Assembly (NCBI RefSeq): GCF_026540855.1
Contig: NZ_JALNUP010000023.1
Location: 1-60,960, forward strand
DNA from: Sphingomonas sp. GC_Shp_5
GTDB taxonomy: Bacteria; Pseudomonadota; Alphaproteobacteria; Sphingomonadales; Sphingomonadaceae
Direction: 5' to 3'
DNA: 60,960 nt
This document shows, in pieces, positions 44,543 to 52,769 of this stretch. A program made the position numbers and the translations under genes. Each line of letters starts with the position of its first letter. The stretch's first letter is position 1. Under the pieces are notes generated by a model. The model saw only the letters and a list, made by a program, of their open reading frames with translations. It was not told the origin of the DNA and ran no database searches.

Positions 44543-44845
44543 TCATTTTAAATCGAGCCGTTGAAGCGCCACGACTCTGTCGAATGGGTGGATCGTATAG
44601 TAGATGCGGAGCCTTGGCCGTCTCGGAACAGACGGGCTTTCGTAGAGCCAGTGTTCCACGAAAGGGGCGTCGTCGGAATCATGCCTGAATCGCATTCCGA
44701 CCAATTTTGGCTCAATCGATAGGCGCTCATAGACACGCCTTAGCTCATCGCGCGCGATCGGATTATTGGCGATCTTCGCCGAATAAGCTTGCTCGGAAAG
44801 CTCGCTGACCCTCAGCGTCCAAATATCGGGGGGAGGAAGCTTCAA
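44543..44845 (-). CDS. Putative toxin of a Panacea-type toxin-antitoxin pair
   Basis: This ORF of 100 aa lies directly after the Panacea antitoxin gene, overlapping it by 83 bases. Its C-terminal strand pair (PRLRIYYTIHPFDRVVALQRLDL) looks like RelE/HigB-type mRNA interferases, and the helices before it (ARDELRRVYERLSIEP) are consistent. The only upstream start is TTG (44845); it has no clear ribosome site, so the true N-terminus is uncertain. Toxin identity is inferred from position and loose similarity. Confidence 0.55.
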   Translation of the reverse strand: MKLPPPDIWTLRVSELSEQAYSAKIANNPIARDELRRVYERLSIEPKLVGMRFRHDSDDAPFVEHWLYESPSVPRRPRLRIYYTIHPFDRVVALQRLDLK

Positions 44846-45320
44846 GGTCGTCTGCCAATCCCTCTGCCCAATTTAGTGCGTCTTCAGACGGCCTCATGTA
44901 GCAATTCCACTCCGAAAGAATAGCCTCCGCTGGGATCATGCTACTCTTCGGACCTTGCTGATAGTGGCGCTCCCATGCACCGCCTTGCCGGTGGGTGTAT
45001 GCGATTAGCTCGCTGGGCGACATGTGCTGCATCATCGAGTAGGCATCGGCGATTGCGAAAGCCTCAGTAGAGCCCCACGGGAAAGTTGTTGGAGCATCTA
45101 TGTTGGGGATGATGTCCCTCTCGTGGCGCTTGAGCGCATGGTAGAGCTTCGGCACAACTGGGCCGTAGTCCCACGCCTGAAACTCCTCTGCGATGAGCGG
45201 CTTACCAGTGCGGCCTAGGTGCAGCATCTGCGCGACGTAGAGCACCTTCTGCATGACGAGGTTGGACAGGGACCAACCACTCTCTTGCCCGAGGGTTCGG
45301 GCAGCAACAAGAACCGACAT
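44763..45320 (-). CDS. Panacea (SocA/DUF4065) domain antitoxin
   Basis: This 185-aa protein matches the SocA-type fold: LVAARTLGQESGWSLSNLVM, then QKVLYVAQMLHLGR and EEFQAWDYGPVVPKLYHAL, the diagnostic WxYGPV motif. The C-terminal helices end NWAEGLADDLEASS. Panacea domains neutralise very diverse toxins encoded next to them. The ATG has GGAG seven bases upstream. It sits between the integrase and the right attachment site, the usual place for accessory cargo. Confidence 0.85.
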   Translation of the reverse strand: MSVLVAARTLGQESGWSLSNLVMQKVLYVAQMLHLGRTGKPLIAEEFQAWDYGPVVPKLYHALKRHERDIIPNIDAPTTFPWGSTEAFAIADAYSMMQHMSPSELIAYTHRQGGAWERHYQQGPKSSMIPAEAILSEWNCYMRPSEDALNWAEGLADDLEASSPRYLDAEGQRAFRASLFGEDRQ

Positions 45321-45440
45321 GTAAATGCTCCAGACCCGAAGCAGCTCTTATCACGCGTACTTGGATCTGTCGAACGAATCGTAAGCGCAGTCGGGCTCGC
45401 ACAAGGAGTCAACCGGATTCGGCTAGTTGCGATATCGCAT

Positions 45441-45450
45441 AGTTCGTTGA
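45441..45450 (+). other. attR core (right junction of the element)
   Basis: AGTTCGTTGA, partner of AGTTCGCCGA at 29773-29782. The host reading frame of the glycosyltransferase resumes immediately after the final GA. Confidence 0.8.
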
Positions 45451-46198
45451 GGCTCATATCATCCAGATGGTGGTGCGGCGCTCGCTCGGCGCAGCGATGC
45501 CACTGGCGGGTACCGGCTGCGCGATCGCCACCGAGATGCTCGCGACCATCGCCGCCGAGCGTGGCGGCTTTCCGTTCGACGCGACCAGCCTCACCGAAGA
45601 TTACGAACTCGGTCTGCGCATCGCCGAACTCGGCGGCCGCAGCCTGTTCGCACGGGTCGCCGATGGCAGCGACGGCGGCGTGGTCGCGGTGCGTGCCTAT
45701 TTCCCCGACAGCGTCGCCGCCGCGACCCGGCAGAAGGCGCGCTGGATGACGGGAATCGCGCTGGCGGGGTGGGATCGCACCGGCTGGGGTCAGCATCTCG
45801 CTTTTACCGATCACTGGATGCGGATGCGCGACCGGCGTGCGCCGCTATCGGTGCTGGTGCTCGCGGTCGCCTATGCCGCGGTCATCCTGTGGGGGCTCCG
45901 GCTGGGAGGGCACCTGATGCAGGGGGCACTGCCGCCCCCCGATGGCCTCGCGCCCTGGGTGCTGCCGGCGACGACGTTGCTGCTCGGCTGGCGGCTAGCG
46001 ATGAGGATGACCTGCACCTGGCGCTGCTATGGCTGGCGCGAGGCGATGTGGTCGGTGCCGCGCTTCTTTGTCGGCAACCTCATCGCGCTGATCGCCGCGC
46101 CGCGCGCGCTGGCGCGATACCTTGCCATGCTGCGGGGCGAAGCTCTGGTGTGGGACAAGACGCGCCACGACTTTCCCGCGCTCGAGCAGGGGCGTTGA
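45451..46198 (+). pseudogene. NfrB-like glycosyltransferase, 3' half interrupted by prophage
   Basis: Continuing the frame from 29782, this part reads AHIIQMVVRRSLGAAMPLAGTGCAIATEML, the donor/acceptor site region of the glycosyltransferase. It contains LTEDYELGLRIAELGG (TED motif) and RQKARWMTGIALAG (QxxRW-like), both hallmarks of processive GT2 enzymes. Three membrane helices follow and the protein ends VWDKTRHDFPALEQGR. An ATG at 45467 could start a fragment, but without the N-terminal nucleotide-binding half it would not be active. Unlike E. coli NfrB it lacks a long C-terminal regulatory domain. Confidence 0.88.
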
Positions 46199-47196
46199 CC
46201 GGCGGCAGACCGCTTCGCTTCCTGTTCATGCTGCTCGGGGGCTGGACGGCAGCGCGCGTCGTCCTGCTCTGGCCGGTACCCGGCCCCGTCGCCGATCTTG
46301 GCAAGATTGCCGGCCTGCCCGCGGCGGCGGCCACCCTGCCTTACCGAATAGATGGTGCGGCAGCCGAGGGCCCGCCTGCGCCGTTCAAACGCGAACTTGT
46401 GGATGTCGCCGCCCCCTTACCGACGCCCCAGCCGCCGATGATTGCGCCGCCTCGGCTTGCGGCTGCCGATCCGCTGGCGGTGGCATCGCCGCTCGAGCAG
46501 ACGCCGCGAACCATCATCGTGCCCACGCCGCTCCTGCAGCCTCTGCAAGTAGCCGCTGGGCAGGACGTTCGGGACGATCGCTGGGCGGCCAGCGCCTGGC
46601 TGATCGCACGTGGCGGCTCACAGCAGACGCTGCTCGGCGGCCAGCTCGGCGCGTCGCAAGGCGGGGTGCGTGTTACCTATCTGCTGGACCGCGCGCGACG
46701 GATCGCCGCCGCGGCGCGGGTCGCCACCCCGCTGCGTGGACGCGGCGCGGAAACCGGGATCGGGGTCGACTGGCAGCCAACCCGCGCGCCGATCCATCTC
46801 GTTGCCGAACAACGGCTGTCGCTCGATGGCGGCCGCGGCGGCCCGACGGTGGAGGTGATTGGCGGCTTCGGCCCGACCGAGCTGGGCGCCGGCATTCGCG
46901 GCGAAGGCTATGGGCAGGCCGGCGCGATCGCGCGTGACGGGGTCCAGGCGTTCGCCGACGGGGCGGTGCGCCTATTCCATCCGCTCACCCCCGGTCGCGT
47001 CCGGATCGATCTCGGGATCGGCGCCTGGGGTGGTGCGCAGCCAGGCGTCGCGCGGCTCGACGTCGGCCCGTCGCTGGCGGTGAGCGTGCCGGTCGCCGGC
47101 AAGGCGATCAGGCTGACGCTCGACTGGCGCGAGCGGGTCGCCGGCGCCGCCAGCCCGGGATCGGGGCCAGCCTTGTCGATCGGCAGCGATTTCTAG
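46195..47196 (+). CDS. NfrA-like outer-membrane/adsorption protein, C-terminal-domain type
   Basis: This 333-aa protein starts at TTG 46195, overlapping the glycosyltransferase stop. An N-terminal membrane or signal segment (PLRFLFMLLGGWTAARVVLLWPV) is followed by a proline-rich linker (residues 50-130). A beta-rich domain (WLIARGGSQQTLLGGQLGAS, VGPSLAVSVPVAGKAIRLTLDW) ends in Phe and resembles the C-terminal domain of phage N4 adsorption protein A. Partnership with the upstream NfrB-like enzyme is inferred from overlap and from the E. coli nfrAB pair. Its expression may be affected by the prophage. Confidence 0.72.
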   Translation: MTGGRPLRFLFMLLGGWTAARVVLLWPVPGPVADLGKIAGLPAAAATLPYRIDGAAAEGPPAPFKRELVDVAAPLPTPQPPMIAPPRLAAADPLAVASPLEQTPRTIIVPTPLLQPLQVAAGQDVRDDRWAASAWLIARGGSQQTLLGGQLGASQGGVRVTYLLDRARRIAAAARVATPLRGRGAETGIGVDWQPTRAPIHLVAEQRLSLDGGRGGPTVEVIGGFGPTELGAGIRGEGYGQAGAIARDGVQAFADGAVRLFHPLTPGRVRIDLGIGAWGGAQPGVARLDVGPSLAVSVPVAGKAIRLTLDWRERVAGAASPGSGPALSIGSDF

Positions 47197-47257
47197 CGCG
47201 CGTCGGCCTCCGCGGGTTGCACCCGGCTGGCACAGCGGCTAGGGGCCCACCTCCCAA

Positions 47258-47334
47258 GCGCCCGTAGCTCAGCTGGATAGAGCATCAGACTACGAATCTG
47301 AGGGTCGGACGTTCGAATCGTTCCGGGCGCACCA
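47258..47334 (+). tRNA. tRNA-Arg(ACG)
   Basis: This is a complete cloverleaf: acceptor GCGCCCG / CGGGCGC, D-arm with GCTCAGCTGGATAGAGC, anticodon stem TCAGA/TCTGA with loop CTACGAA (anticodon ACG), T-arm with GTTCGAATC, and an encoded CCA. It reads CGU (and by inosine CGC and CGA) codons. It sits between the NfrA-like gene and the TauE-like gene and is not disturbed by the nearby element. Confidence 0.97.
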
Positions 47335-47412
47335 CGTTCCTTTTGCGACTTCGGGCATGATCGGCGTCGCACGCGCTAGCCGCGGCCGTCACCTTGGCTA
47401 TAACCCCGGGCC

Positions 47413-48327
47413 GTGGATCTCTACCTTCCCATCGCCAATCTGTCGGTCAACGCGCTGGTCATCATCCTGCTGGGCGGCGGCGTCGGCTTGTTATCGGGCA
47501 TGTTCGGCGTCGGCGGGGGCTTTCTCACCACGCCATTGCTGATTATTTACGGCATTCCCCCTACGGTCGCCGCCGCCTCCTCCGCCAGTCAGGTAACCGG
47601 CGCCAGCGTCTCCGGTGTCTTCGCGCATTTTCATCGCAAGGGCGTGGACGTGAAGATGGGCGGCGTGCTGGTCGCAGGAGGCATCGTCGGCAGCTTCGCC
47701 GGCGCGTGGATTTTCCGGCTGCTCCAGGAGAGCGGCCAGATCGATACGGTGATCGGCATCGTCTACGTGCTGATGCTCGGCTCGATCGGTTTGCTGATGG
47801 CGCGCGAATCGCTGGTCACGATCGGCCTGTCGCGCAGCGGGCGGCCGCCACGGCCGCGCAAGCGGCGCCACCACCCGCTGGTCGCGGCGCTGCCGCTGCG
47901 CACGCGCTTCTATGCGTCCGGCCTGTACATCTCGCCGCTGGCGCCACTGTTTCTCGGCTTCTTCACCGGCATCCTGACGATCCTGCTCGGCATCGGCGGC
48001 GGCTTCATTCTGGTGCCGGCGATGATCTACCTGCTCGGCATGGCGACCAGCGTCGTGGTCGGCACCTCCTTGTTCCAGACGCTGTTCGTCACCGCTGTGG
48101 CGACCATGGTCCATGCCACAACCACCAAGGCGGTGGATATCGTGCTGGCAGGGCTGCTGCTGCTCGGCTCGGTAGTGGGCGCGCAGGTCGGCGCGCGGTT
48201 CGCCACCAAGGTGCGCCCCGAATATCTGCGGCTGGCGCTGGCGATCATGGTGCTGCTGGTCGGCGTGCGGATCCTGCTCGGGCTGGTGTGGCGGCCCGAG
48301 GAGATCTTCTCGGTGGAACTGCTGTGA
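47413..48327 (+). CDS. TauE/SafE family sulfite exporter-like permease
   Basis: This 304-aa protein has about eight membrane helices and two TauE/SafE repeats. Each has the glycine-rich motif: LLSGMFGVGGGFLTTPLLI in the first, LLGIGGGFILVPAMIYL in the second. A basic cytoplasmic loop (SRSGRPPRPRKRRHH) joins them. The family exports sulfite or organosulfonates, but the substrate is not certain. GTG start. Its stop overlaps the start of the TIGR02186 gene (GTGA). Confidence 0.9.
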   Translation: MDLYLPIANLSVNALVIILLGGGVGLLSGMFGVGGGFLTTPLLIIYGIPPTVAAASSASQVTGASVSGVFAHFHRKGVDVKMGGVLVAGGIVGSFAGAWIFRLLQESGQIDTVIGIVYVLMLGSIGLLMARESLVTIGLSRSGRPPRPRKRRHHPLVAALPLRTRFYASGLYISPLAPLFLGFFTGILTILLGIGGGFILVPAMIYLLGMATSVVVGTSLFQTLFVTAVATMVHATTTKAVDIVLAGLLLLGSVVGAQVGARFATKVRPEYLRLALAIMVLLVGVRILLGLVWRPEEIFSVELL

Positions 48328-49094
48328 AGCGCTGGGCCGTGCTCGCTGTGCCGGTGCTGATGGGGCAGGCGGCGCCGGACACGAGCAAGCCGGTGCTCGT
48401 TCCGGATGTTTCCCAGCGCAATATCGAGATCGCGTACAGCTTCACCGGTGCCGAGCTGCTGCTGTTCGGCGCGATCCTCTATCCCGGTGGGCGCCTGCCG
48501 CGCGGCGAGGCGCGGACCGACATCGTCGTGGTGGTGAAGGGCCCGACCCAGCCGATCCTGGTCCGCGAGAAGGAGAAGATCGGCGGCATCTGGGTGAATG
48601 CGGCGCGGCTGCGCTACAGCTCGGCGCCGTCCTTCTACGCGGTGGCGTCGTCGCGACCGATCGGACGGATCGTCGATGCCCGGACCCGCGCCATCTACGA
48701 ACTCGGCCTCGATTCGCTGCAGCTGTCGCCCGGCTCCAACGCCCCCGCCGAGGTCCAGGACCGGTTCCAGCAGGGACTGGTCGACCTCAAGCGGCGCAGC
48801 GGGCTCTATTTCGAGGCACCGCGCGCGGTGGAGATCACCGATGGCGTGCTCTACCGCGCCCGCGTCACCATCCCGGCGCGCGTGCCGGTCGGGCGGTTCA
48901 CCGCCGAAACCTTCCTGATTCGCGACGGTCGGGTGCTGGCGGCGGCGGTGCGCGACATCGAGATCCGCAAATCGGGGTTCGAGCGCTTTGTGGCGCGCGC
49001 GGCGGACCGATCCGCGATCTGGTATGGCCTCGCCGCGGTGGCGCTTTCGGTGCTGCTCGGCTGGGCGGCGGGGCAAATCGCCCGGCGGCTGTAA
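48324..49094 (+). CDS. TIGR02186 family protein
   Basis: This 256-aa, probably periplasmic and anchored protein has a short signal-like N-terminus (MKRWAVLAVPVLMGQAAP), an extracellular beta-rich domain (VLVPDVSQRNIEIAYSFTGAELLLFGAI … RTDIVVVVKGP … GGIWVNAARLRYSSAPSFYAVAS), and a C-terminal membrane helix (IWYGLAAVALSVLLGWAAG). TIGR02186 proteins typically sit next to TauE/SafE permeases, as here, and may form a complex with them. Confidence 0.88.
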   Translation: MKRWAVLAVPVLMGQAAPDTSKPVLVPDVSQRNIEIAYSFTGAELLLFGAILYPGGRLPRGEARTDIVVVVKGPTQPILVREKEKIGGIWVNAARLRYSSAPSFYAVASSRPIGRIVDARTRAIYELGLDSLQLSPGSNAPAEVQDRFQQGLVDLKRRSGLYFEAPRAVEITDGVLYRARVTIPARVPVGRFTAETFLIRDGRVLAAAVRDIEIRKSGFERFVARAADRSAIWYGLAAVALSVLLGWAAGQIARRL

Positions 49095-49191
49095 GGTCGA
49101 CCCGGGCGGCGGCCAGGCGCACCGACGCCACACCCGATGTTAACCCTCTCCTCCGCATAGCCATGGTTCACATGGCCAGGGACCGAGCTTC

Positions 49192-50868
49192 ATGAACGAC
49201 ATGCCGGGCGCGCACGCATTCGCAGGGGCGACTCCGCTGGCGGCGGCGCCGATCATGGGCAATGCGGCCGGGCTGCTACCGATCGGTTGCGTGCTGTCGA
49301 TCGGCGGCGCCGGCAGCCGGGTGCTGCTTGATCGCGCCGCGCTCGAACTGGTCGGCCAGGATGCCGACCCCGTGGTCGCATCGGCCGGGCAGGTCGGCGG
49401 CCAGCTCAAGATGCGCGTCGGCGGATCGTGGCTGATCGCCAACATACGCAGCCTGATGCTGGAGGATGTCGGCAACGACTGGGTCGCCGCCGAGATCGAT
49501 TTCCTTGGCGAAGGCGACGAGGAGCGGCTGACCGGCAAGCTTTACCGTTTCCGTCGCGGCGTGACGCGTTATCCGATTCCCGGCTGCGAGGTGTTCCCGA
49601 TCGCTACCGCGGATCTGCGCCAGATCTATTCGGCCGCCGACCAGCCGCATATTCAGATCGGCACCGTCTACCCGACCCGCGACGTGCGCGCCGCGCTGTA
49701 TGTCGATGCGATGCTCGGCAAGCATTTCGCGCTGGTGGGATCGACCGGCACCGGCAAGTCGACCAGCGCCGCGCTGATCCTTCACCGCATCTGCGAGCTC
49801 GCACCGCAGGGCCATGTCGTGATGATCGATCCGCACGGCGAATATGCCGCCGCGTTCCGCGGCAATGGCGCGATCTACGACGTCACCAACCTGCAGATGC
49901 CTTATTGGCTGATGAACTTCGAGGAACATTGCGAGGTGTTCCTCACCACCAGCGGCAGCGAGCGCCAGGTGGATGCCGACATCCTCGCCAAATGCCTGCT
50001 GATGGCGCGTGCCAAGAACCGGCTGGGGCAGGAGATCGCCAAGCTCACCGTCGATGCGCCGACGCCCTATCTGCTCAGCGACCTCACCAGCCTGATCCAG
50101 CTCGAAATGGGCAAGATGGACCGTGCCGGCGACACCGCGCCCTATCTGCGGCTCAAGACCAAGATCGACGAGATCAAGGCCGATCCGCGCTACGGCTTCA
50201 TGTTCTCAGGGATGCTGGTGGCCGACACGATGGCGAGCTTCCTCGCCCGCGTGTTCCGCATGCCGGGCGACGGCAAGCCGATTTCGATCGTCGATGTCTC
50301 GGGCGTGCCGTCCGAAATCACATCGGTGGTGGTCGCGGTGCTGAGCCGGATGACCTTCGACTTCGCGATCTGGAGCCGCAACGAGCCGCAGCGGCCAATC
50401 CTGCTCGTCTGCGAGGAGGCGCATCGCTACATTCCCAGCGGCCGGACGGGCGACAGTTCGTCGGTCGGCAAGATCCTCAGCCGGATCGCGAAGGAAGGCC
50501 GCAAATATGGCGTGTCGCTGGGGCTGATCACGCAGCGACCGTCCGACCTCGAAGAGGGCGTGCTCTCCCAGTGCGGCACGATCATTGCCATGCGGCTCAA
50601 CAACGAGCGCGATCAGGCCTTCGTCCGTGCCGCGATGCCGGAGGGCGCGCGCGGCTTCCTCGATGCGATCCCCGCGTTGCGTAATCGCGAATGCGTGGTG
50701 TGCGGCGAGGGCGTGGCGGTGCCGATCCGGGTGAGCTTCGACGCGCTGGAAGAAGGCAAGCGGCCGGCGTCGGGCGATCCGTTGTTTTCGCAGCTGTGGC
50801 GCGATGCCGGCGGCGAGGAAGGGATCATCCAGCGGACGATCCAGCGCTGGCGCGCGCAGGGCAAGTAA
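49192..50868 (+). CDS. HerA-like ATPase (DUF87)
   Basis: This is a 558-aa hexameric translocase-type ATPase. An N-terminal HAS-barrel-like region covers residues 1-150. Walker A GSTGTGKST is at 183-191. Other sites are DPHGEYAAAF and the Walker B LLVCEEAHRYIP, with LGLITQRPSDLEE and an arginine-finger-like region. HerA pairs with NurA nuclease in archaea and in phage defence. No nuclease gene is adjacent here, so the role is probably chromosomal maintenance but is not proven. Confidence 0.88.
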   Translation: MNDMPGAHAFAGATPLAAAPIMGNAAGLLPIGCVLSIGGAGSRVLLDRAALELVGQDADPVVASAGQVGGQLKMRVGGSWLIANIRSLMLEDVGNDWVAAEIDFLGEGDEERLTGKLYRFRRGVTRYPIPGCEVFPIATADLRQIYSAADQPHIQIGTVYPTRDVRAALYVDAMLGKHFALVGSTGTGKSTSAALILHRICELAPQGHVVMIDPHGEYAAAFRGNGAIYDVTNLQMPYWLMNFEEHCEVFLTTSGSERQVDADILAKCLLMARAKNRLGQEIAKLTVDAPTPYLLSDLTSLIQLEMGKMDRAGDTAPYLRLKTKIDEIKADPRYGFMFSGMLVADTMASFLARVFRMPGDGKPISIVDVSGVPSEITSVVVAVLSRMTFDFAIWSRNEPQRPILLVCEEAHRYIPSGRTGDSSSVGKILSRIAKEGRKYGVSLGLITQRPSDLEEGVLSQCGTIIAMRLNNERDQAFVRAAMPEGARGFLDAIPALRNRECVVCGEGVAVPIRVSFDALEEGKRPASGDPLFSQLWRDAGGEEGIIQRTIQRWRAQGK

Positions 50869-50889
50869 CGCGTCTCCCATTCTACCACG

Positions 50890-50964
50890 GTCACTCGGCG
50901 AAAGCCGGGTCTGCGGGGGCGCATGCTCCAGCAACTGGGAGATCCCGGCTTCCGCCGGGATGAC
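50890..50964. repeat. Palindromic repeat element in intergenic DNA
   Basis: Arm one 50890-50912 (GTCACTCGGCG … CCGGGTCT) and arm two 50939-50964 (GAGATCCCGGC … CGGGATGAC) face each other with a GC-rich loop, matching the layout of the element inside ribD. It lies between herA and the M23 peptidase gene, where it may also act as a transcript hairpin. Confidence 0.85.
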
Positions 50965-51055
50965 GAATCTTGGTTGGATCGCCGCTCCTTAACCGTCGCG
51001 CCGCCAACAATCATTATCATACCGAAACGAGTTCGGGATGACGGCGCTTGAACGA

Positions 51056-52573
51056 TCAGGCGCCCGGCTTCACCGCGAGCAGGCTCGCCACCCGCGCCTT
51101 GAACTGGCGGAGCTTCTCGCCGGACAGGGTGGCGACGCTGGCGAAGGTGATCGAGCGCGGATCGACCGTCTGGCCGTTGCGCCACACTTCCCAGTGCAGA
51201 TGCGGCCCGGTCGACATGCCGGTGGAGCCGACATAGCCGATCACCTCGCCCTGGCGGACGCGCTCGCCGGGTGACACCGCGATCCGGCTCATGTGGCCAT
51301 AGCCGCTGGCGAGGCCGCTGCCGTGGCCGAGCTTGACGAAATTGCCATAGCCGCCCGACCGCCCCGCCATCTGCACGACGCCGTCGAGCACCGCATAGAT
51401 CGGCGACCCGTAACGCGCGCCGATATCCAGGCCTTTGTGCATGCGCATGAAGCCGAGCAGGGGATGCATGCGCATGCCGAAGCTCGAGGTGATGTGGCCG
51501 GCGACGGGCATGCCCATGAAACCGCGGCGTTCGGTCTGCCCCTTGGCATCGAACCAGCCGCCGTTATCGGAATCGGCCTGATCGCCACCGTCCCAGCGGA
51601 CGAGCTCCACCTTCTTGGCGCCCTGGTCAATCCCCGCGAACAGCAATTGCCCGAGCTTGACCTCGCCGGTCGCGGCGCGCTCGCGCTCGACGATCAGATC
51701 GAAGCTGTCGGCGGCACCGATGTCGCGGCCGATCGCGAGGCGGGTGGCAAGCGCCTTGATGTAGCTTTCCACCGCCCTGGCCGGCGCGCCGGCGGCCCGC
51801 GCGGAGCGATAGAGGCTCGAGCCGACCAGCCCCTGGATGCGCAGCGGCGTGGCATCGATCGCGATCGGCTGGCGGGTCATCACCAGCCCGCCGCCGGCGC
51901 GGTTGAGCGTCACCGCGAGATCGAACCGCGCGCGCAGCGCCAGCTGCTCGAGCGGGCGCGGCACCGTCTTCACCGCGCGGCGGCCGAGGGTGAGGGCGAT
52001 CCGGGTGCCGGGCTTGATCTCGTCGATCGGGGCGGCGCTGCCGACCAGGCGCTGCGCGGCCTCGGCATCGCTGCGACCAACACCGGCGCGTTCGAGTACG
52101 GCGCCGAGCCGGTCGCCTTCGCCGAGCGTGGCGGACAGTTCGATCGCCGGGCGTTCGGGCGCCTCGGCGAGCGGCGCGACCAGATCGTTGGCGGCCATCC
52201 GCCGGCCGGTGTCGGCACTCCAGGCGAGCGGCGCGATCGACTGGGCGCGGGTCTCGTCCCAGGCGCTGCCGGCGAGCGGCGCGGGCGCGGCGCCGATGAT
52301 CGGGTGAAAGCCAGGTGCGAGCATCCAGGCGGCGCCGCACAGACCGGCAAAGGTGGCCACGCCGCGCCACCAGCCGCGGCTGCCGATGTTCGCGCCAAGA
52401 TCGGGTACCCAATCGATGTCACCGAGGCGCTGGCGCAGGCCGTCGAGCGGCACGGCGGCCGGCGCGGCAGCGAGGGCGCGCGCGAACGGCCGTGCGGCGG
52501 TGCCGCCCGCGAGCTCGAATTCATGATCGTTACGCAAGAACAAGCGAAGACGCCTCGTGTCGTGCCGCCGCAT
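51056..52573 (-). CDS. M23 family metallopeptidase (LytM), membrane-anchored
   Basis: This 505-aa cell-wall endopeptidase or activator has a cytoplasmic N-terminus and one membrane helix (GVATFAGLCGAAWMLAPGF, about 90-110). A LysM/OapA-like region (GEGDRLGAVLERAGV … IKPGTRIALTLG) follows. The C-terminal M23 domain has zinc ligands in HKGLDIGARYGSPIYA and GPHLHWEVWRNG, and YGHMSRIAVSPGERV between. All ligands are present, so it is probably active on peptidoglycan cross-links. Confidence 0.92.
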   Translation of the reverse strand: MRRHDTRRLRLFLRNDHEFELAGGTAARPFARALAAAPAAVPLDGLRQRLGDIDWVPDLGANIGSRGWWRGVATFAGLCGAAWMLAPGFHPIIGAAPAPLAGSAWDETRAQSIAPLAWSADTGRRMAANDLVAPLAEAPERPAIELSATLGEGDRLGAVLERAGVGRSDAEAAQRLVGSAAPIDEIKPGTRIALTLGRRAVKTVPRPLEQLALRARFDLAVTLNRAGGGLVMTRQPIAIDATPLRIQGLVGSSLYRSARAAGAPARAVESYIKALATRLAIGRDIGAADSFDLIVERERAATGEVKLGQLLFAGIDQGAKKVELVRWDGGDQADSDNGGWFDAKGQTERRGFMGMPVAGHITSSFGMRMHPLLGFMRMHKGLDIGARYGSPIYAVLDGVVQMAGRSGGYGNFVKLGHGSGLASGYGHMSRIAVSPGERVRQGEVIGYVGSTGMSTGPHLHWEVWRNGQTVDPRSITFASVATLSGEKLRQFKARVASLLAVKPGA

Positions 52574-52769
52574 ACCCCCCGGCGATGAAGCCAGCGTTGT
52601 GAAGCATACGCCCTAATGTCAAATTAACCGCCGAGCCCGCCGGCCGGGGCTGCGGCGAGACGGTTTGCCCATGCGCTCAGCGGTTTGCCGCGCAAGGATC
52701 CCGGCCAATCGACCGGCGGTACGACGGATCGGCATTGCGCCGGCGGGCGCGACATCCGATGTTGGCACG

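Larger units (their letters stand above)
29783..45450 (+). mobile_element. Integrated prophage-like element, about 15.7 kb, serine-recombinase type
   Basis: The limits are set by the interrupted glycosyltransferase and the matching core repeats at 29773 and 45441. The contents are phage-like: a lysis cassette, a CI/Cro switch with operators, small overlapping early genes, a large serine recombinase near the right end and an accessory toxin-antitoxin pair at the very end. GC is visibly lower than the host flanks. No terminase, portal, major capsid, tail tube or replication gene is recognised, so it is a degraded prophage or a satellite dependent on a helper. Confidence 0.88.

Noticed and set aside
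47258..47334. tRNA-Arg gene as the attachment site of the element
   Set aside because: The tRNA is intact, has no duplicated 3' end in the element, and the real junctions are inside the glycosyltransferase.
49192..50868. HerA-like gene as part of a NurA-HerA or Sir2-HerA defence system
   Set aside because: No nuclease, Sir2 or other effector gene is next to it; the neighbours are housekeeping genes.
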